Shown here: positions 9,573 through 18,398 of the stretch, piece by piece | Layout of the letters: each line of letters opens with the position of its first letter | How positions within the stretch are numbered: the first letter of the stretch is position 1 | Assembly (NCBI GenBank): GCA_010672825.2 | Contig: JAAHFU020000002.1 | Coordinates: forward strand, 818,001-882,000 | DNA from: Leptolyngbya sp. SIO1E4 | GTDB taxonomy: Bacteria; Cyanobacteriota; Cyanobacteriia; Phormidesmidales; Phormidesmidaceae | DNA length: 64,000 bases | Direction: 5' to 3' | Notes under the pieces: model-generated | What the model saw: only the letters and a program-made list of their open reading frames with translations | What the model was told of the DNA's origin: nothing | Database searches by the model: none | Position numbers and translations under genes: made by a program

Positions 9573-10505
9573 ATGATGAGATTTGACACTTTCTTGGCAG
9601 CTGTAGGCGATCGCTGCCAGGTCATGTTTGGCCAGAATGGGGGCCGATACGCTCGAATTTTTTCCGATATTGCAACCCCAACGTTGTTTGAGCTGGCTGC
9701 TAGTGATGCGCCGTATCACACCGTTAACCATACGCTGCAAGTGATGAAAGTCGGGCAAGCCATCTTAGAAGGAAAGCAACACTACGACGGTTCCGTATCG
9801 CCCAAAGACTGGCTAAACACGCTAGTCTCCCTCCTTTGCCATGATATGGGCTATGTGAAAGGGCCGTGTGAGGGCGATCGCCCTCACCTGCACCAATATG
9901 CTGATGGCAAAGGGGGGGTCGTATCTTTGGCCCCCGAAGCCACTGGAGCCGCCCTCAGCAAGCATCACGTCGCGCGCAGTCAGGCCTACGCGGCAACTCA
10001 TCTGTCCAAATATTCTGATTTGGATGCTGCCGTTGTGCAGTGGAACATCGAGATGACTCGCTTCCCGGTGCCGAACGATGCTCGGTATCAAGATACCCTC
10101 GGCTATGGGGGCTTGTGTCGAGCAGCTGACTTACTAGGACAGCTCAGCGATCCTCGCTATTTGCAAAAACTGTCTGCCCTGTTTGATGAATTCGAAGAAA
10201 ACGGCATGAATCAAGCGTTAGGGTACACAACCCCTGCAGACTTGAGGGCAAGCTATCCCAGTTTTTATCAACACGTGGTGCATCCTTACATTAAGGCGAG
10301 CCTCCGCTATTTGACTGTCACGTCTTTTGGGCGCAAACGCATCGCTCAACTCCTGACCAATATCCGTGTCGCAAACTTAGCGCAACCGCCTACGGATGCG
10401 ACCACCTCTCACCTTAAAGAGTTAGACAGCGAAGCTGATTTGGTGCCCTGGCAAGAGTCCGGATTCACATTTACCCGGTCAGCCATTGACAGGGAGAGCA
10501 CCTGA
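9573..10505 (+). CDS. HD-domain metalloprotein (Npun_R2479-like family)
   Basis: The product has 310 residues from the preferred start. It has the metal-binding histidines of an HD-type fold: a histidine-rich stretch YHTVNHTLQVMKVG, then LLCHDMGYVKG with the HD doublet. HD proteins are metal-dependent phosphohydrolases; the substrate of this cyanobacterial family is not known to me. AAGGAG at 9558-9563 sits 9 bases before the ATG at 9573, so I prefer this start over the in-frame ATG at 9552, which would lie upstream of that ribosome-binding site. The ictB-family gene follows after 68 bases on the same strand, so the genes may share a transcript. The C-terminal 60 residues are not recognisable. 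Confidence 0.8.
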   Translation: MMRFDTFLAAVGDRCQVMFGQNGGRYARIFSDIATPTLFELAASDAPYHTVNHTLQVMKVGQAILEGKQHYDGSVSPKDWLNTLVSLLCHDMGYVKGPCEGDRPHLHQYADGKGGVVSLAPEATGAALSKHHVARSQAYAATHLSKYSDLDAAVVQWNIEMTRFPVPNDARYQDTLGYGGLCRAADLLGQLSDPRYLQKLSALFDEFEENGMNQALGYTTPADLRASYPSFYQHVVHPYIKASLRYLTVTSFGRKRIAQLLTNIRVANLAQPPTDATTSHLKELDSEADLVPWQESGFTFTRSAIDREST

Positions 10506-10573
10506 ACCGACAGTGGTGATTGGCGTTACCCTTGGGAACGTAAATTAAGCCTCTAACATCACTGGAACAGCCC

Positions 10574-11959
10574 ATGTTAAGTAGCGTCTGGCAGCAGCTC
10601 ACCTTAAACCGGTTTGTCTTGCATCAATGGCGTGAGGCGAGCCTGCTTCACCGGTTGTTAGGCTTCGTGCGATCGTGGCGACAAGGCAGTTGGCTTTTGC
10701 AATGGGGCGATGGCATTGGCTTAGGTCTCTTAGCGGTTCTTTTTGCCCTCGCCCCTTACGTTTCTACGACGTTAATTGGTGTGTTGCTGCTGGCTTGTGG
10801 TGCATTTTGGGTGCTCCTGACCGTTGCAGATGACCCTGGGGAAGGGCTGACGCCAATTCACCTCTTGGTGGCGTTGTATTGGGGCGTCATGGTGCTGGCA
10901 ACAGTCATGTCTCCAGTCAAGGCAGCAGCAATTTCGGGGCTGATTAAGCTCACGCTGAATATCTTGCTGTTTTTGCTGATGGCACGAGTGCTGCGCCGCC
11001 CCCATTTACGCACAGGGCTAGTGACGGTTTATTTGCTGACGTCTCTGGTGGTCTCTGTCTATGGGTTACGGCAGTGGTTCTTTGGAGTAGATGCTCTGGC
11101 AACTTGGGTTGACCCCGCCTCTAACTTAGCCGGGACGACGCGGGTCTATAGCTACTTGGGCAACCCCAACCTGTTAGCGGGGTATTTGGTGCCTGCAGTC
11201 ATGCTGAGTGGCGCAGCTATTTTTGCCTGGCCCAGATGGACACCCAAGCTGTTGGCAGTGGTTGCCCTCCTCGCGAACACGGCTTGCCTGGTTTTAACCT
11301 TTAGTCGGGGTGGCTGGTTAGGGTTTGTGGCAGGGGGCTTTGCCTTGCTGGTGCTGTTGGTGCAGTTTTTAAGCATTCGCTTCGATAGCTTTTGGCGACG
11401 TTGGGCTTTACCCGTGATGATTGGCGGTGCTGCCACGTTCTTGGTGTTAGCGATAGCAGCACTAGAACCCCTGCGAGATCGCGTCATGAGCATCTTTGCG
11501 GTGCGCAGTGACAGCAGCAATAACTTTCGCATCAATGTGTGGATGGCGGTGCTCGATATGATTAAGGCTCATCCCATTCTGGGGATTGGCCCTGGCAACG
11601 ATGCGTTCAACAAGATTTATCCCATTTATCAACGACCGCGATATACCGCGCTCAGTGCCTATTCCGTAATTCTAGAAATTGCTGTAGAAGCGGGCCTGCT
11701 GGGGCTCACTATTTTCCTATGGTTGCTGATGGTCACCTTTGAGCAGGGATGGCGACAGCTACAGCGTTTGAGAGAGTTGCAGTCGATACAGGCTTACTGG
11801 TTGATTGCCGCCCTGGCCACGATGGTTGGCATGCTAGTTCATGGGCTGGTGGACACTATCTGGTATCGCCCTCAAGTCAGTACGTTGTGGTGGATGATGC
11901 TGGCCTTGGTGGCTAGCTACTACACCCGTAAACCCAAAGCCTTTTCTCCTGAGTCATGA
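10574..11959 (+). CDS. ictB: IctB family putative bicarbonate transporter / O-antigen ligase-like membrane protein
   Basis: The 461-residue product has about ten strongly hydrophobic helices and the long periplasmic loop of the Wzy_C/O-antigen ligase superfamily (YSYLGNPNLLAGYLVPA, then SDSSNNFRINVWMAVLDMIKAHPILGIGPGNDAF). This matches cyanobacterial IctB proteins, first linked to inorganic carbon accumulation; a direct bicarbonate transport role has been questioned because of the ligase-like fold. It acts in the cytoplasmic membrane. Its stop overlaps the start of the alpha/beta hydrolase gene by four bases (ATGA), so translation is probably coupled. Confidence 0.88.
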   Translation: MLSSVWQQLTLNRFVLHQWREASLLHRLLGFVRSWRQGSWLLQWGDGIGLGLLAVLFALAPYVSTTLIGVLLLACGAFWVLLTVADDPGEGLTPIHLLVALYWGVMVLATVMSPVKAAAISGLIKLTLNILLFLLMARVLRRPHLRTGLVTVYLLTSLVVSVYGLRQWFFGVDALATWVDPASNLAGTTRVYSYLGNPNLLAGYLVPAVMLSGAAIFAWPRWTPKLLAVVALLANTACLVLTFSRGGWLGFVAGGFALLVLLVQFLSIRFDSFWRRWALPVMIGGAATFLVLAIAALEPLRDRVMSIFAVRSDSSNNFRINVWMAVLDMIKAHPILGIGPGNDAFNKIYPIYQRPRYTALSAYSVILEIAVEAGLLGLTIFLWLLMVTFEQGWRQLQRLRELQSIQAYWLIAALATMVGMLVHGLVDTIWYRPQVSTLWWMMLALVASYYTRKPKAFSPES

Positions 11960-12861
11960 CTGCAAATTCCCCGTGCGAGACGTTTCCTGAGTTTTTGCCC
12001 AACGCTGTGCAACAGCTTACTGAACACCCCTCAGTTGAGTTAGCCAAACATATTCACCAGGCGTCGATTCAAACAGAACTGAGCGATCGCCCTATTACCA
12101 CCACCTATGTCCGCCAGGGACAGGGGTCGCCCCCCTTGCTGCTTCTGCATGGGTTTGACAGCTCCGTGCTAGAGTTTCGGCGACTGCTCCCTCATCTGGC
12201 GGACTTTCGAGAAACGTGGGCGATTGATTTGCTGGGCTTTGGGTTTACCGACCGCACCCCAACCCAGACCCTCACCCCCCAATGCATTAAGCAACACCTG
12301 CACTGCGTTTGGCAGCAGCTGATCGGCCAACCAGTTGTGTTAGTAGGGGCTTCCATGGGAGGGGCAGCCGCCATAGACTTTGCCCTGACGTATCCAGAGG
12401 CCGTCAGTCGTCTAGTTTTGTTGGATAGTGCAGGGCTGGCGATCGCCCCCGCCATGGAGAAGTTGATGTTTCCCCCGTTTGATCGCTGGGCGACGGCCTT
12501 TCTCAAAAACCCAGGGGTCCGTCGTCGCATTAGTCGTCAAGCCTACTATGACAAAGCCTTTGTGACGCCAGATGCAGAGGTGTGTGCCGCTTTGCACCTG
12601 GAGTGCCCCAACTGGTCAGAAGCCCTGATTGCCTTCACCAAAAGCGGTGGCTACAACTTCCTCAGCCAGCAGATTGCCAAGATTGCCGTCCCAACGCTTG
12701 TGGTTTGGGGGCGCCAAGACAAAATTTTGGGCACCCAAGATGCTGCCCGTTTTGTCGCCCAAATCCAGCAATCTCACCTCGTTTGGATTGACCAGTGTGG
12801 CCATGTGCCCCACCTTGAAAAAGCCAAGGAGACGGCTGAGGCGATTCGGCATTGGCTCTAA
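11956..12861 (+). CDS. Alpha/beta-fold hydrolase
   Basis: The 301-residue product has an alpha/beta-hydrolase fold. The oxyanion-hole motif LLLLHGFDSS is near residue 62, the nucleophile elbow GASMGG puts the catalytic serine at 133, the acid is D255 in VVWGRQDKILG, and the histidine is H283 in DQCGHVPHLEKA. All triad positions are intact, so the enzyme should be active on an ester, peptide, epoxide or halide substrate that the sequence does not reveal. There is no signal peptide. The four-base overlap with the ictB-like gene argues for a shared transcript and perhaps a shared role. Confidence 0.88.
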   Translation: MTANSPCETFPEFLPNAVQQLTEHPSVELAKHIHQASIQTELSDRPITTTYVRQGQGSPPLLLLHGFDSSVLEFRRLLPHLADFRETWAIDLLGFGFTDRTPTQTLTPQCIKQHLHCVWQQLIGQPVVLVGASMGGAAAIDFALTYPEAVSRLVLLDSAGLAIAPAMEKLMFPPFDRWATAFLKNPGVRRRISRQAYYDKAFVTPDAEVCAALHLECPNWSEALIAFTKSGGYNFLSQQIAKIAVPTLVVWGRQDKILGTQDAARFVAQIQQSHLVWIDQCGHVPHLEKAKETAEAIRHWL

Positions 12862-12958
12862 GCGTGCTCCAAACAATCACGTGCCCAAGGCCCGGTTTTT
12901 ACAAAGCCGATTGATTAGAGAACATCTCGTTTGCCTGAGGGGATAGGAAACACGGGTA

Positions 12959-13054
12959 TATAGCGGTATGCAGGCTAATCAAGCACACCCTAAACCCCAA
13001 ACCCTAGCCCCTGCCTTGACCCAGATGTACTGGACTCACCTGAACAAGGCTATA
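12959..13054 (+). repeat. 96-bp dispersed element, copy 2
   Basis: This copy starts TATAGCGGTATGCAGGCT and ends AACAAGGCTATA, exactly 96 bases. Its core holds four C-tracts in a seven-base rhythm (CCCTAAA, CCCCAAA, CCCTAGC, CCCC). It lies 97 bases after the hydrolase stop. The rest of the gap between 12862 and 13452 holds only an 18-base stretch at 12891-12908 that resembles part of the inverted repeat at 63871. Confidence 0.9.
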
Positions 13055-13452
13055 GAGCGCAGGGGGTGCTTGGTTCGACGACAGGTCGCGATATCGAGCC
13101 CCATCTCTCACTCACAGAGAACGCATCGCTAGCATTTTTGTGCGGTGAATATACCTGCGTTCCATTCTCTTTTCAACCCTTAGGATTGAGCATTTCAATG
13201 CTTGATTACTCAATCCGCCAAGCCTGATTTTGAGATGTATTAAAAAGTGCAAGGTCGCAACAGCTCACGCTTTCCACCTTTCTTCTAGTCAAAATGCTGC
13301 CCGGTTATGGTGGCCTGTCGTTGTTTGTCCAAGCGTTACTTTTCAACAATCCCCGAGGTGACCTGAGCTAAACTAAAGCTAAACAAAGAATCAGGAAATT
13401 AAAGCCTGTTCTTAAGTTCAAAATTTGATGCACTAGAACCCTCGAGATAACG

Positions 13453-13809
13453 ATGACACAAACGGCTCAACAAGAGAAGGGCATTCTAATGAGCGAAGGC
13501 GCTCTACAGCATGTGCGGATGCTGAAGGAGCAGCAAGGTGGCAAAGACCTTTGTCTGCGAGTAGGGGTCCGTCAGGGTGGATGCTCTGGCATGTCTTACA
13601 TGATGGATTTTGAAGACCCTAGCAATATTGGTGAGCACGACGAGGTTTACGATTACGACGGGTTTAAAGTTGTGTGCGATCGCAAGAGCCTGTTGTATCT
13701 CTACGGCATGATGCTGGACTACAGCAACGCTTTGATCGGCGGTGGTTTTCAGTTTACGAACCCCAACGCCTCTCAGACATGCGGCTGCGGGAAGTCTTTT
13801 GGCACTTAG
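13453..13809 (+). CDS. A-type iron-sulfur carrier, HesB/IscA/SufA family
   Basis: The 118-residue product has the usual length of A-type Fe-S carriers and the three conserved cysteines: C44 in QGGCSGMSY, and C110 and C112 in QTCGCGKSF near the C-terminus. These bind an Fe-S cluster or iron that is passed to apo-proteins. The middle part ([37 protein letters not shown]) is typical. No other suf or isc gene lies nearby, so it appears to be a stand-alone gene, as is common in cyanobacteria. The start is the ATG at 13453. I cannot tell the SufA from the IscA subgroup. Confidence 0.93.
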   Translation: MTQTAQQEKGILMSEGALQHVRMLKEQQGGKDLCLRVGVRQGGCSGMSYMMDFEDPSNIGEHDEVYDYDGFKVVCDRKSLLYLYGMMLDYSNALIGGGFQFTNPNASQTCGCGKSFGT

Positions 13810-13944
13810 TCAGAGATATTGACAATCGGAAGCAGTGGGTTGTTCGTTGCCTGTTGAGAGCAAAGGGAGCCGGAGGCATTACCCGCCACCAACCTTCGCT
13901 GGCAATCATTACCCCTTATCCATCACCTTCTATAATCCTTTAGC

Positions 13945-13981
13945 AGCAGGTTTGGGCCTTTTTCGGGGGCCTGAACCTGCT
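13945..13981 (+). terminator. Hairpin between the A-type carrier and TPR genes
   Basis: AGCAGGTTTGGGCC and GGCCTGAACCTGCT can pair into a 14-bp stem with two imperfect positions around a short T- and G-rich loop. There is no T-run after it on the plus strand, so it may be an attenuator or mRNA-stabilising hairpin rather than a classical terminator. TATAAT at 13931-13936, just before it, could be a -10 box, but no good -35 box is visible. Confidence 0.45.
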
Positions 13982-14018
13982 GTACGCTTTATCACTGGAT
14001 ATTTAAGGACATAAATCG

Positions 14019-14441
14019 ATGACTCAGAGCACTGAATCACTCTTTGAACAGGGGATTGAGCGATACAAATCCGGGGAATCTGCGAGTGAACTGATTCCAT
14101 TCTTCAAAGAGATTTGCGATCTCGCCCCTAAAAGCAGCGCCGCCTTAACGTGTTTAGCCTGGCTTTACCTGTTGGAAGAGAAACCCAACTCGGCTTACAA
14201 AACAGCTCAAAGGGCCGTCAAGCTCAGCCCACAAGATCCGCAAGCCCAAATCAACCTTGCCATGGCCCTCCTGGAAACAGGCAAGAAAGGAGTGCGCGAT
14301 CACATTGATGCAGCTGCAGACGTCATGGCCGTCTCGGCTGAAATACGTGAAGAAGTCCAGAAAAGTCTTGAAGAAGGGTTAAGCCGCAAGCCAGGTTGGA
14401 AGAGCCTGCAAAGAGTCCATAAGTGGCTGTTCGAAAGCTAG
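14019..14441 (+). CDS. Small tetratricopeptide repeat protein
   Basis: The 140-residue cytoplasmic protein consists almost entirely of TPR-like helices. One unit around residues 40-73 (SAALTCLAWLYLLEEKPNSAYKTAQRAVKLSPQDP) is clear, followed by AQINLAMALLETGKKG. There is no signal peptide or membrane segment. Such short TPR proteins are common in cyanobacteria and usually mediate protein contacts. No partner is indicated by the neighbours. The start ATG follows ATATTTAAGGAC, which holds a usable AAGGA ribosome-binding site. Confidence 0.8.
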   Translation: MTQSTESLFEQGIERYKSGESASELIPFFKEICDLAPKSSAALTCLAWLYLLEEKPNSAYKTAQRAVKLSPQDPQAQINLAMALLETGKKGVRDHIDAAADVMAVSAEIREEVQKSLEEGLSRKPGWKSLQRVHKWLFES

Positions 14442-14763
14442 AGATAGACAGGCCGTTGGACGATTACCAGAAACCTTCTCTCATGGCAATAAAATTAGGC
14501 TCTGTAAACCGAGCTTCATAAATTTTCGTGAGGGATATTATGTTTCTTGGGAAGAAAAATTCCTTTGGATAAGGGCTTCTTCCCTCTGATGTTGGGCTTT
14601 TTCAGGCTTTACAAGCCCGCCTCCTTTGACTCATCAGGAAGCGCAAAGGTTGGATAAATAACTTAACCGCGTTCACAGAATCTAAATGATAAGCTTTCCT
14701 CAATGAACCGATAAGGTTTACTTGAGTTTTTATTCAGCCAATCTAAATTACGGAGCAGGATCC
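14442..14763. other. Intergenic region
   Basis: About 320 bases without a gene. GGGCTT and AAGCCC near 14596-14621 could pair around a 13-base loop, but there is no T-run. No promoter could be assigned. Confidence 0.3.
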
Positions 14764-14961
14764 ATGGTTGCACGCACTGTGAAAATCAAGCCGGAAACTC
14801 GTAATCACAAAGGTTTCTTTATCCAAGAAGCAGATTATGAATTGGTAGGGATTGAGCAATCTGGTTGGGCTCTGATCTGTGTTGATGAAGCAACTTGCCA
14901 CTATGTTGACCCTGATAATCTGAAGGGCTCAATCGAAGCTGACTTAATTGACGCTGATTAG
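14764..14961 (+). CDS. Small conserved-looking protein of unknown function
   Basis: The product has 65 residues from the ATG at 14764, which has GGAG at 14752-14755, eight bases upstream. A TTG at 14722 would add 14 residues but lacks a ribosome-binding site. The sequence (VARTVKIKPETRNHKG, GFFIQEADYELVGIEQSG, CHYVDPDNLKG) looks like a compact beta-rich domain, perhaps SH3-like, with an acidic end SIEADLIDAD. I do not recognise the family. It is not one of the small NDH-1 subunits NdhO or NdhS by motif. A dispersed repeat and a convergent gene follow. Confidence 0.6.
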   Translation: MVARTVKIKPETRNHKGFFIQEADYELVGIEQSGWALICVDEATCHYVDPDNLKGSIEADLIDAD

Positions 14962-15230
14962 ATTTCTCGACCGAACCTAATGGTTTTAACCTGAAATATC
15001 CAAAGTCAGCGGTTGCTTGTGAAGTCGCAGAAACAGATTTTTCTACTCTCCTTAAGTTGCAATCAAGATTGTATGTAGAGAGTCTGTGAGAAGCCCGGCA
15101 ACCGCTTTTGCCTGAGAGAAAATGTGAACTTATATTGCCAGAGTAACGGGCAGGGTGGGCAGCGCCCACCGCTAAAGCAACGCCATTAAGCCTAGGGGCT
15201 TCAAACTCAGTTTTCATATCAAGTCCTGGA

Positions 15231-15326
15231 TGTAGCAGTTTGCGTTCGGATCAAGCAAACCCTAGACCCCAAACCCTACACCCTGTCTTGGTCAAGGGAT
15301 ATCGAACTCAACTAAACAAGGCTATA
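15231..15326 (+). repeat. 96-bp dispersed element, copy 3
   Basis: This copy starts TGTAGCAGTTTGCGTTC, a slightly altered left end, and ends AACAAGGCTATA, 96 bases in all. The core has C-tracts CCCTAGA, CCCCAAA, CCCTACA, CCC. Its right end is three bases from the last base of the minus-strand DUF3352 gene (stop TAG at 15330-15332). The rest of the gap from 14962 holds nothing recognisable. Confidence 0.87.
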
Positions 15327-15329
15327 AAG

Positions 15330-17198
15330 CTAGTCTTCAGGCTGCTCAAGCGCTTGAGCGGGTGACAGCATAATCAGGCCATCCATCTGTAGATAGTCTT
15401 CTGTAAATGACAGCGTGCCGCTGAGGGTCTGAACAGTGCCTAACACTTTTCGGAATTCGGCAAATTCAGTTTCAGCGGGTGTTGGGGGTGCAACGTTGAA
15501 AAGCAGCGACAGCACAGCACTGACATTGGAATACAGGTATCCCTGATTAGCCTCAGGAAAGCCTTGGGTGGCCCGGCGGAAGATCGGAGACCCCGTAAGC
15601 TTCTGACGGGTCGATAGATTCAAAATCTCTGAAAGAGAACCGATACTGGTGGTGACAACAAAGGTATCTTCGCTAGACCAACCATGGCCTAAAAAGCTAT
15701 CGGGTTGTCCGTCAACATCAAAATCGATCGCCCAACTAGAGGCGGTTTGGTCGTTCAAAAGCTGCGTTTCAACCGTGATAAAGCCTGCCCCCAAGCGCTC
15801 GTCGAGCTGAGAGAAGGTATATTCAGCCGTTTCGCGATCGCTGGTTTGCAACGCCACGCCTAACCCAATTTGTAAATCCGGAGAAAAGACCCCTAACGGC
15901 GTTTGTCGGGTTGGGAAAAGGAAGACGGCAAAGCCTCGATCCATCCAACCAAAGAGGTCTTGATCCAGATCTAAACCAGTGGCTATTTGAAAAAACGCTC
16001 GGGCCTGATCTAGCGCCGTGGCAGTTTCTTCTTGGGTTTCTAGCGCCGTCGTTATCTGTTGCCAAACTGCGGCTAAATTTTGACCACTCAGCATCAAATA
16101 GCTCGCATCGGGCACCGCCTCTAAAACTTGAGTCGGGGCGGGCTCAATTAAGGGGGTGATCATTTGCAGCAGGGTATCGTCGTAATAGCCTCGGCCCTGA
16201 ATACGAATGCCTTCAGGTTGGGGGTAAATCAGTCCCTCAATGGTGCTGTCTAGCTGGAAAGATGCCAACTCTGCGATTTCTGGAGGAGAAATGTTCTCCG
16301 GCAGAGGCACATCAATGGGCAGATCTGGAAGCGAAAAATCCGCCAGCGCATATTTCAACATTTCTGACACGCTGCCGTAGAAGATGCCAATGGCAGCATC
16401 GTATTCAGTCCGCGCTAGGGTGCGTTGAAACCGGTCCTGAGCCGCAAGCGAATCGGCCTCATTGTTGGGGCGTAGGTCTATCCAAGAGCGGATTGCGGCA
16501 GGATGTTCAGCTGCAATCAGAACGTCGGGCAAGACCGCGATCGCTAGCCCCGGCACATCCGGTTCTGGTTCTTCAGGAATGGTGACTTCAGGCGTATCCT
16601 CGGGCAGTGCTTTCTTGGGATCGGTCTGGGTGGGCGGCCATAGGCCATCCTCTTCAATGGGGCCATCCTCAAACAGAGGTTCACCCTCGGTAGGCTCCTC
16701 CAAAAATTGAGGCTCCCAATGAAGGATGGAAACGTCTTGGTATCGTTGCGTTTCAGGCTCAGTACCGCGCAGTTCTGTTACGGTCTCAAGAAAACCGTCA
16801 AACTCATCTGGTTGAGCAATGGGCGCAATCAATACCTCATGTTCTGCCAGCACAGTCACACGGGGAGTATCCAACGGGAGCAGGGCTAAAGCGGAGGTGT
16901 CTCCGACCCAAGGGGCGATGTCCGCTGAATACTCTAAGTCAATGGGGAAAAAGGGTAACCCCCCCGGGTTAGGCGGATCTGCGCCTTGCGCTTCCAGGAG
17001 TTGAAAGAAAGCATATTGCTCTAGCTGCTGCCAGGTCTCATCCCGCATATCCAGCAGCATGATATAGGCCGTGTTGTTGGGTAAGACTGTAGCCGCATCA
17101 GGCATGGGAGGCGTTTCAATCTCAGCCACTGCAGGCAACGCCAAGGTTAGGGCTGGGGCGATCGCCGCCAGGGTGATTAGTCGAGAGGCTTGCAGCAC
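15330..17198 (-). CDS. DUF3352 domain-containing exported protein
   Basis: I place the start at the GTG at 17198, because GAGGAG lies six bases before it and the product then opens with a clean signal peptide (LQASRLITLAAIAPALTLALPAVA). In-frame ATGs at 17231 and 17273 would put that ribosome-binding site inside the gene. The mature protein, about 600 residues, matches the cyanobacterial DUF3352 family: an early ILMLDMRDETW-like strand after PNNTAYI, repeated 'phosphatidylinositol-like' beta segments, and many Asp, Glu and Pro residues. An acidic, proline-rich insertion lies around residues 190-240. It should be in the periplasm or thylakoid lumen. Function is unknown. A copy of the 96-bp element ends just beyond its stop codon. 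Confidence 0.8.
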   Translation of the reverse strand: MLQASRLITLAAIAPALTLALPAVAEIETPPMPDAATVLPNNTAYIMLLDMRDETWQQLEQYAFFQLLEAQGADPPNPGGLPFFPIDLEYSADIAPWVGDTSALALLPLDTPRVTVLAEHEVLIAPIAQPDEFDGFLETVTELRGTEPETQRYQDVSILHWEPQFLEEPTEGEPLFEDGPIEEDGLWPPTQTDPKKALPEDTPEVTIPEEPEPDVPGLAIAVLPDVLIAAEHPAAIRSWIDLRPNNEADSLAAQDRFQRTLARTEYDAAIGIFYGSVSEMLKYALADFSLPDLPIDVPLPENISPPEIAELASFQLDSTIEGLIYPQPEGIRIQGRGYYDDTLLQMITPLIEPAPTQVLEAVPDASYLMLSGQNLAAVWQQITTALETQEETATALDQARAFFQIATGLDLDQDLFGWMDRGFAVFLFPTRQTPLGVFSPDLQIGLGVALQTSDRETAEYTFSQLDERLGAGFITVETQLLNDQTASSWAIDFDVDGQPDSFLGHGWSSEDTFVVTTSIGSLSEILNLSTRQKLTGSPIFRRATQGFPEANQGYLYSNVSAVLSLLFNVAPPTPAETEFAEFRKVLGTVQTLSGTLSFTEDYLQMDGLIMLSPAQALEQPED

Positions 17199-17440
17199 GA
17201 TATTCTCCTCGTTCTCCTCACGTTGAACCATCAAGGGCAATTTTGCGCCATGATACCGAGTCACCCTGAACACAGTACGGATACAGGGAATCCGGCTTCA
17301 ATTTTGCAAAAAGGGGGCAGACCCGTACCAAATCTGTCGCGGTTTTGCCCTGAGCACAGACTGCCCTGCTTTCTACCATGGACACTATCAGGGTTTGTCC
17401 CCTGTGTGTTGCTAAACCATAAACGGTTGGAGATGCCCTT

Positions 17441-18307
17441 ATGAATCAAGTCAAGACAGTGGCTCTATTAGGTGCACTTAGTGGCTTGCTGATTACCATC
17501 AGCTACAGTGTGCTAGGGGGCACCTTCGGCGTCATCGCAGGCATTGGCCTGGCAGCCATGACTAACCTAGGCGCCTGGTACTATTCAGACCGCATTGCCC
17601 TGGCGGCTTACCAAGCTCAGCCTGTTTCAGGCCACCAGGCACCGGGTCTGCACCGCATTGTTGAGCGGTTGGCCCATCGCGCTGAAATTCCCAAACCTGC
17701 TGTGTATGTCATTCCGGGTGCAGCGGCGAATGCATTTGCCACCGGTCGTGATCCAAACCATGCTGCGATCGCCGTCACAGAAGGGATTGTGAACCTGCTG
17801 CCAGCGGATGAGCTTGAAGGGGTGATTGCCCATGAGCTTAACCACATCATGAATCGTGACACGCTCACCCAAGCAGTTGCCGCCACCATCGCCGGAGCCA
17901 TTTCCTTCCTAGCGCAGCTGCTCAGCTACGCCCTTTGGTTTGGTGGGGTTTCTCGCGATGATAATGGCCCCAATCCCTTGGCCTTGTTGGGAACTGTCAT
18001 CCTCGCGCCAATTGCAGCCACGGTTCTGCAGTTAGGGATTTCACGAACCCGTGAGTTTGCCGCCGACGCGGGAGCTGCCCGCCTAACCGGCAACCCTCAA
18101 GCCTTGGCGCGGGCTCTGAAGCGCCTTGAAGCCAATGCCCGTCGAGTCCCCATGGCGGGAAATCCGGCCTTCGAACCGCTGATGATTGTGAATGCAGTGC
18201 CCAAACAGTTTTTGGCAGGCTTGTTTTCTACCCATCCCTCCACAGAGCAACGAGTGCAGCGGCTCCTGGGAATGGAGGTTGCCACGAACCAAGCTTACGG
18301 TCTATAG
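17441..18307 (+). CDS. htpX: Zinc metalloprotease HtpX (M48B)
   Basis: The 288-residue product has two N-terminal membrane helices (about 5-22 and 26-44), the zinc-binding HELNH at 131-135 followed by IMNRDTL, two more hydrophobic segments near 150-200, and the third zinc ligand in SRTREFAADAGAARLTG. This is the full HtpX pattern. HtpX is a membrane protease with its active site on the cytoplasmic side and degrades misfolded membrane proteins. The gene is monocistronic: a strong intrinsic terminator follows 30 bases after the stop. Confidence 0.95.
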   Translation: MNQVKTVALLGALSGLLITISYSVLGGTFGVIAGIGLAAMTNLGAWYYSDRIALAAYQAQPVSGHQAPGLHRIVERLAHRAEIPKPAVYVIPGAAANAFATGRDPNHAAIAVTEGIVNLLPADELEGVIAHELNHIMNRDTLTQAVAATIAGAISFLAQLLSYALWFGGVSRDDNGPNPLALLGTVILAPIAATVLQLGISRTREFAADAGAARLTGNPQALARALKRLEANARRVPMAGNPAFEPLMIVNAVPKQFLAGLFSTHPSTEQRVQRLLGMEVATNQAYGL

Positions 18308-18336
18308 CCACGGTCTGTAGAAATAAGACAATAGCG

Positions 18337-18365
18337 GGGGTACGGACACCGTACCCCTTATTTTT
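18337..18365 (+). terminator. Intrinsic terminator of htpX
   Basis: A perfect 9-bp stem, GGGGTACGG and CCGTACCCC, with loop ACA is followed at once by TTATTTTT. The T-run touches an in-frame ATG at 18366, which argues against that ATG as the purK start. Confidence 0.9.
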
Positions 18366-18398
18366 ATGGCAAAAAAGAACTCGTTTGGAGGTGCAACC

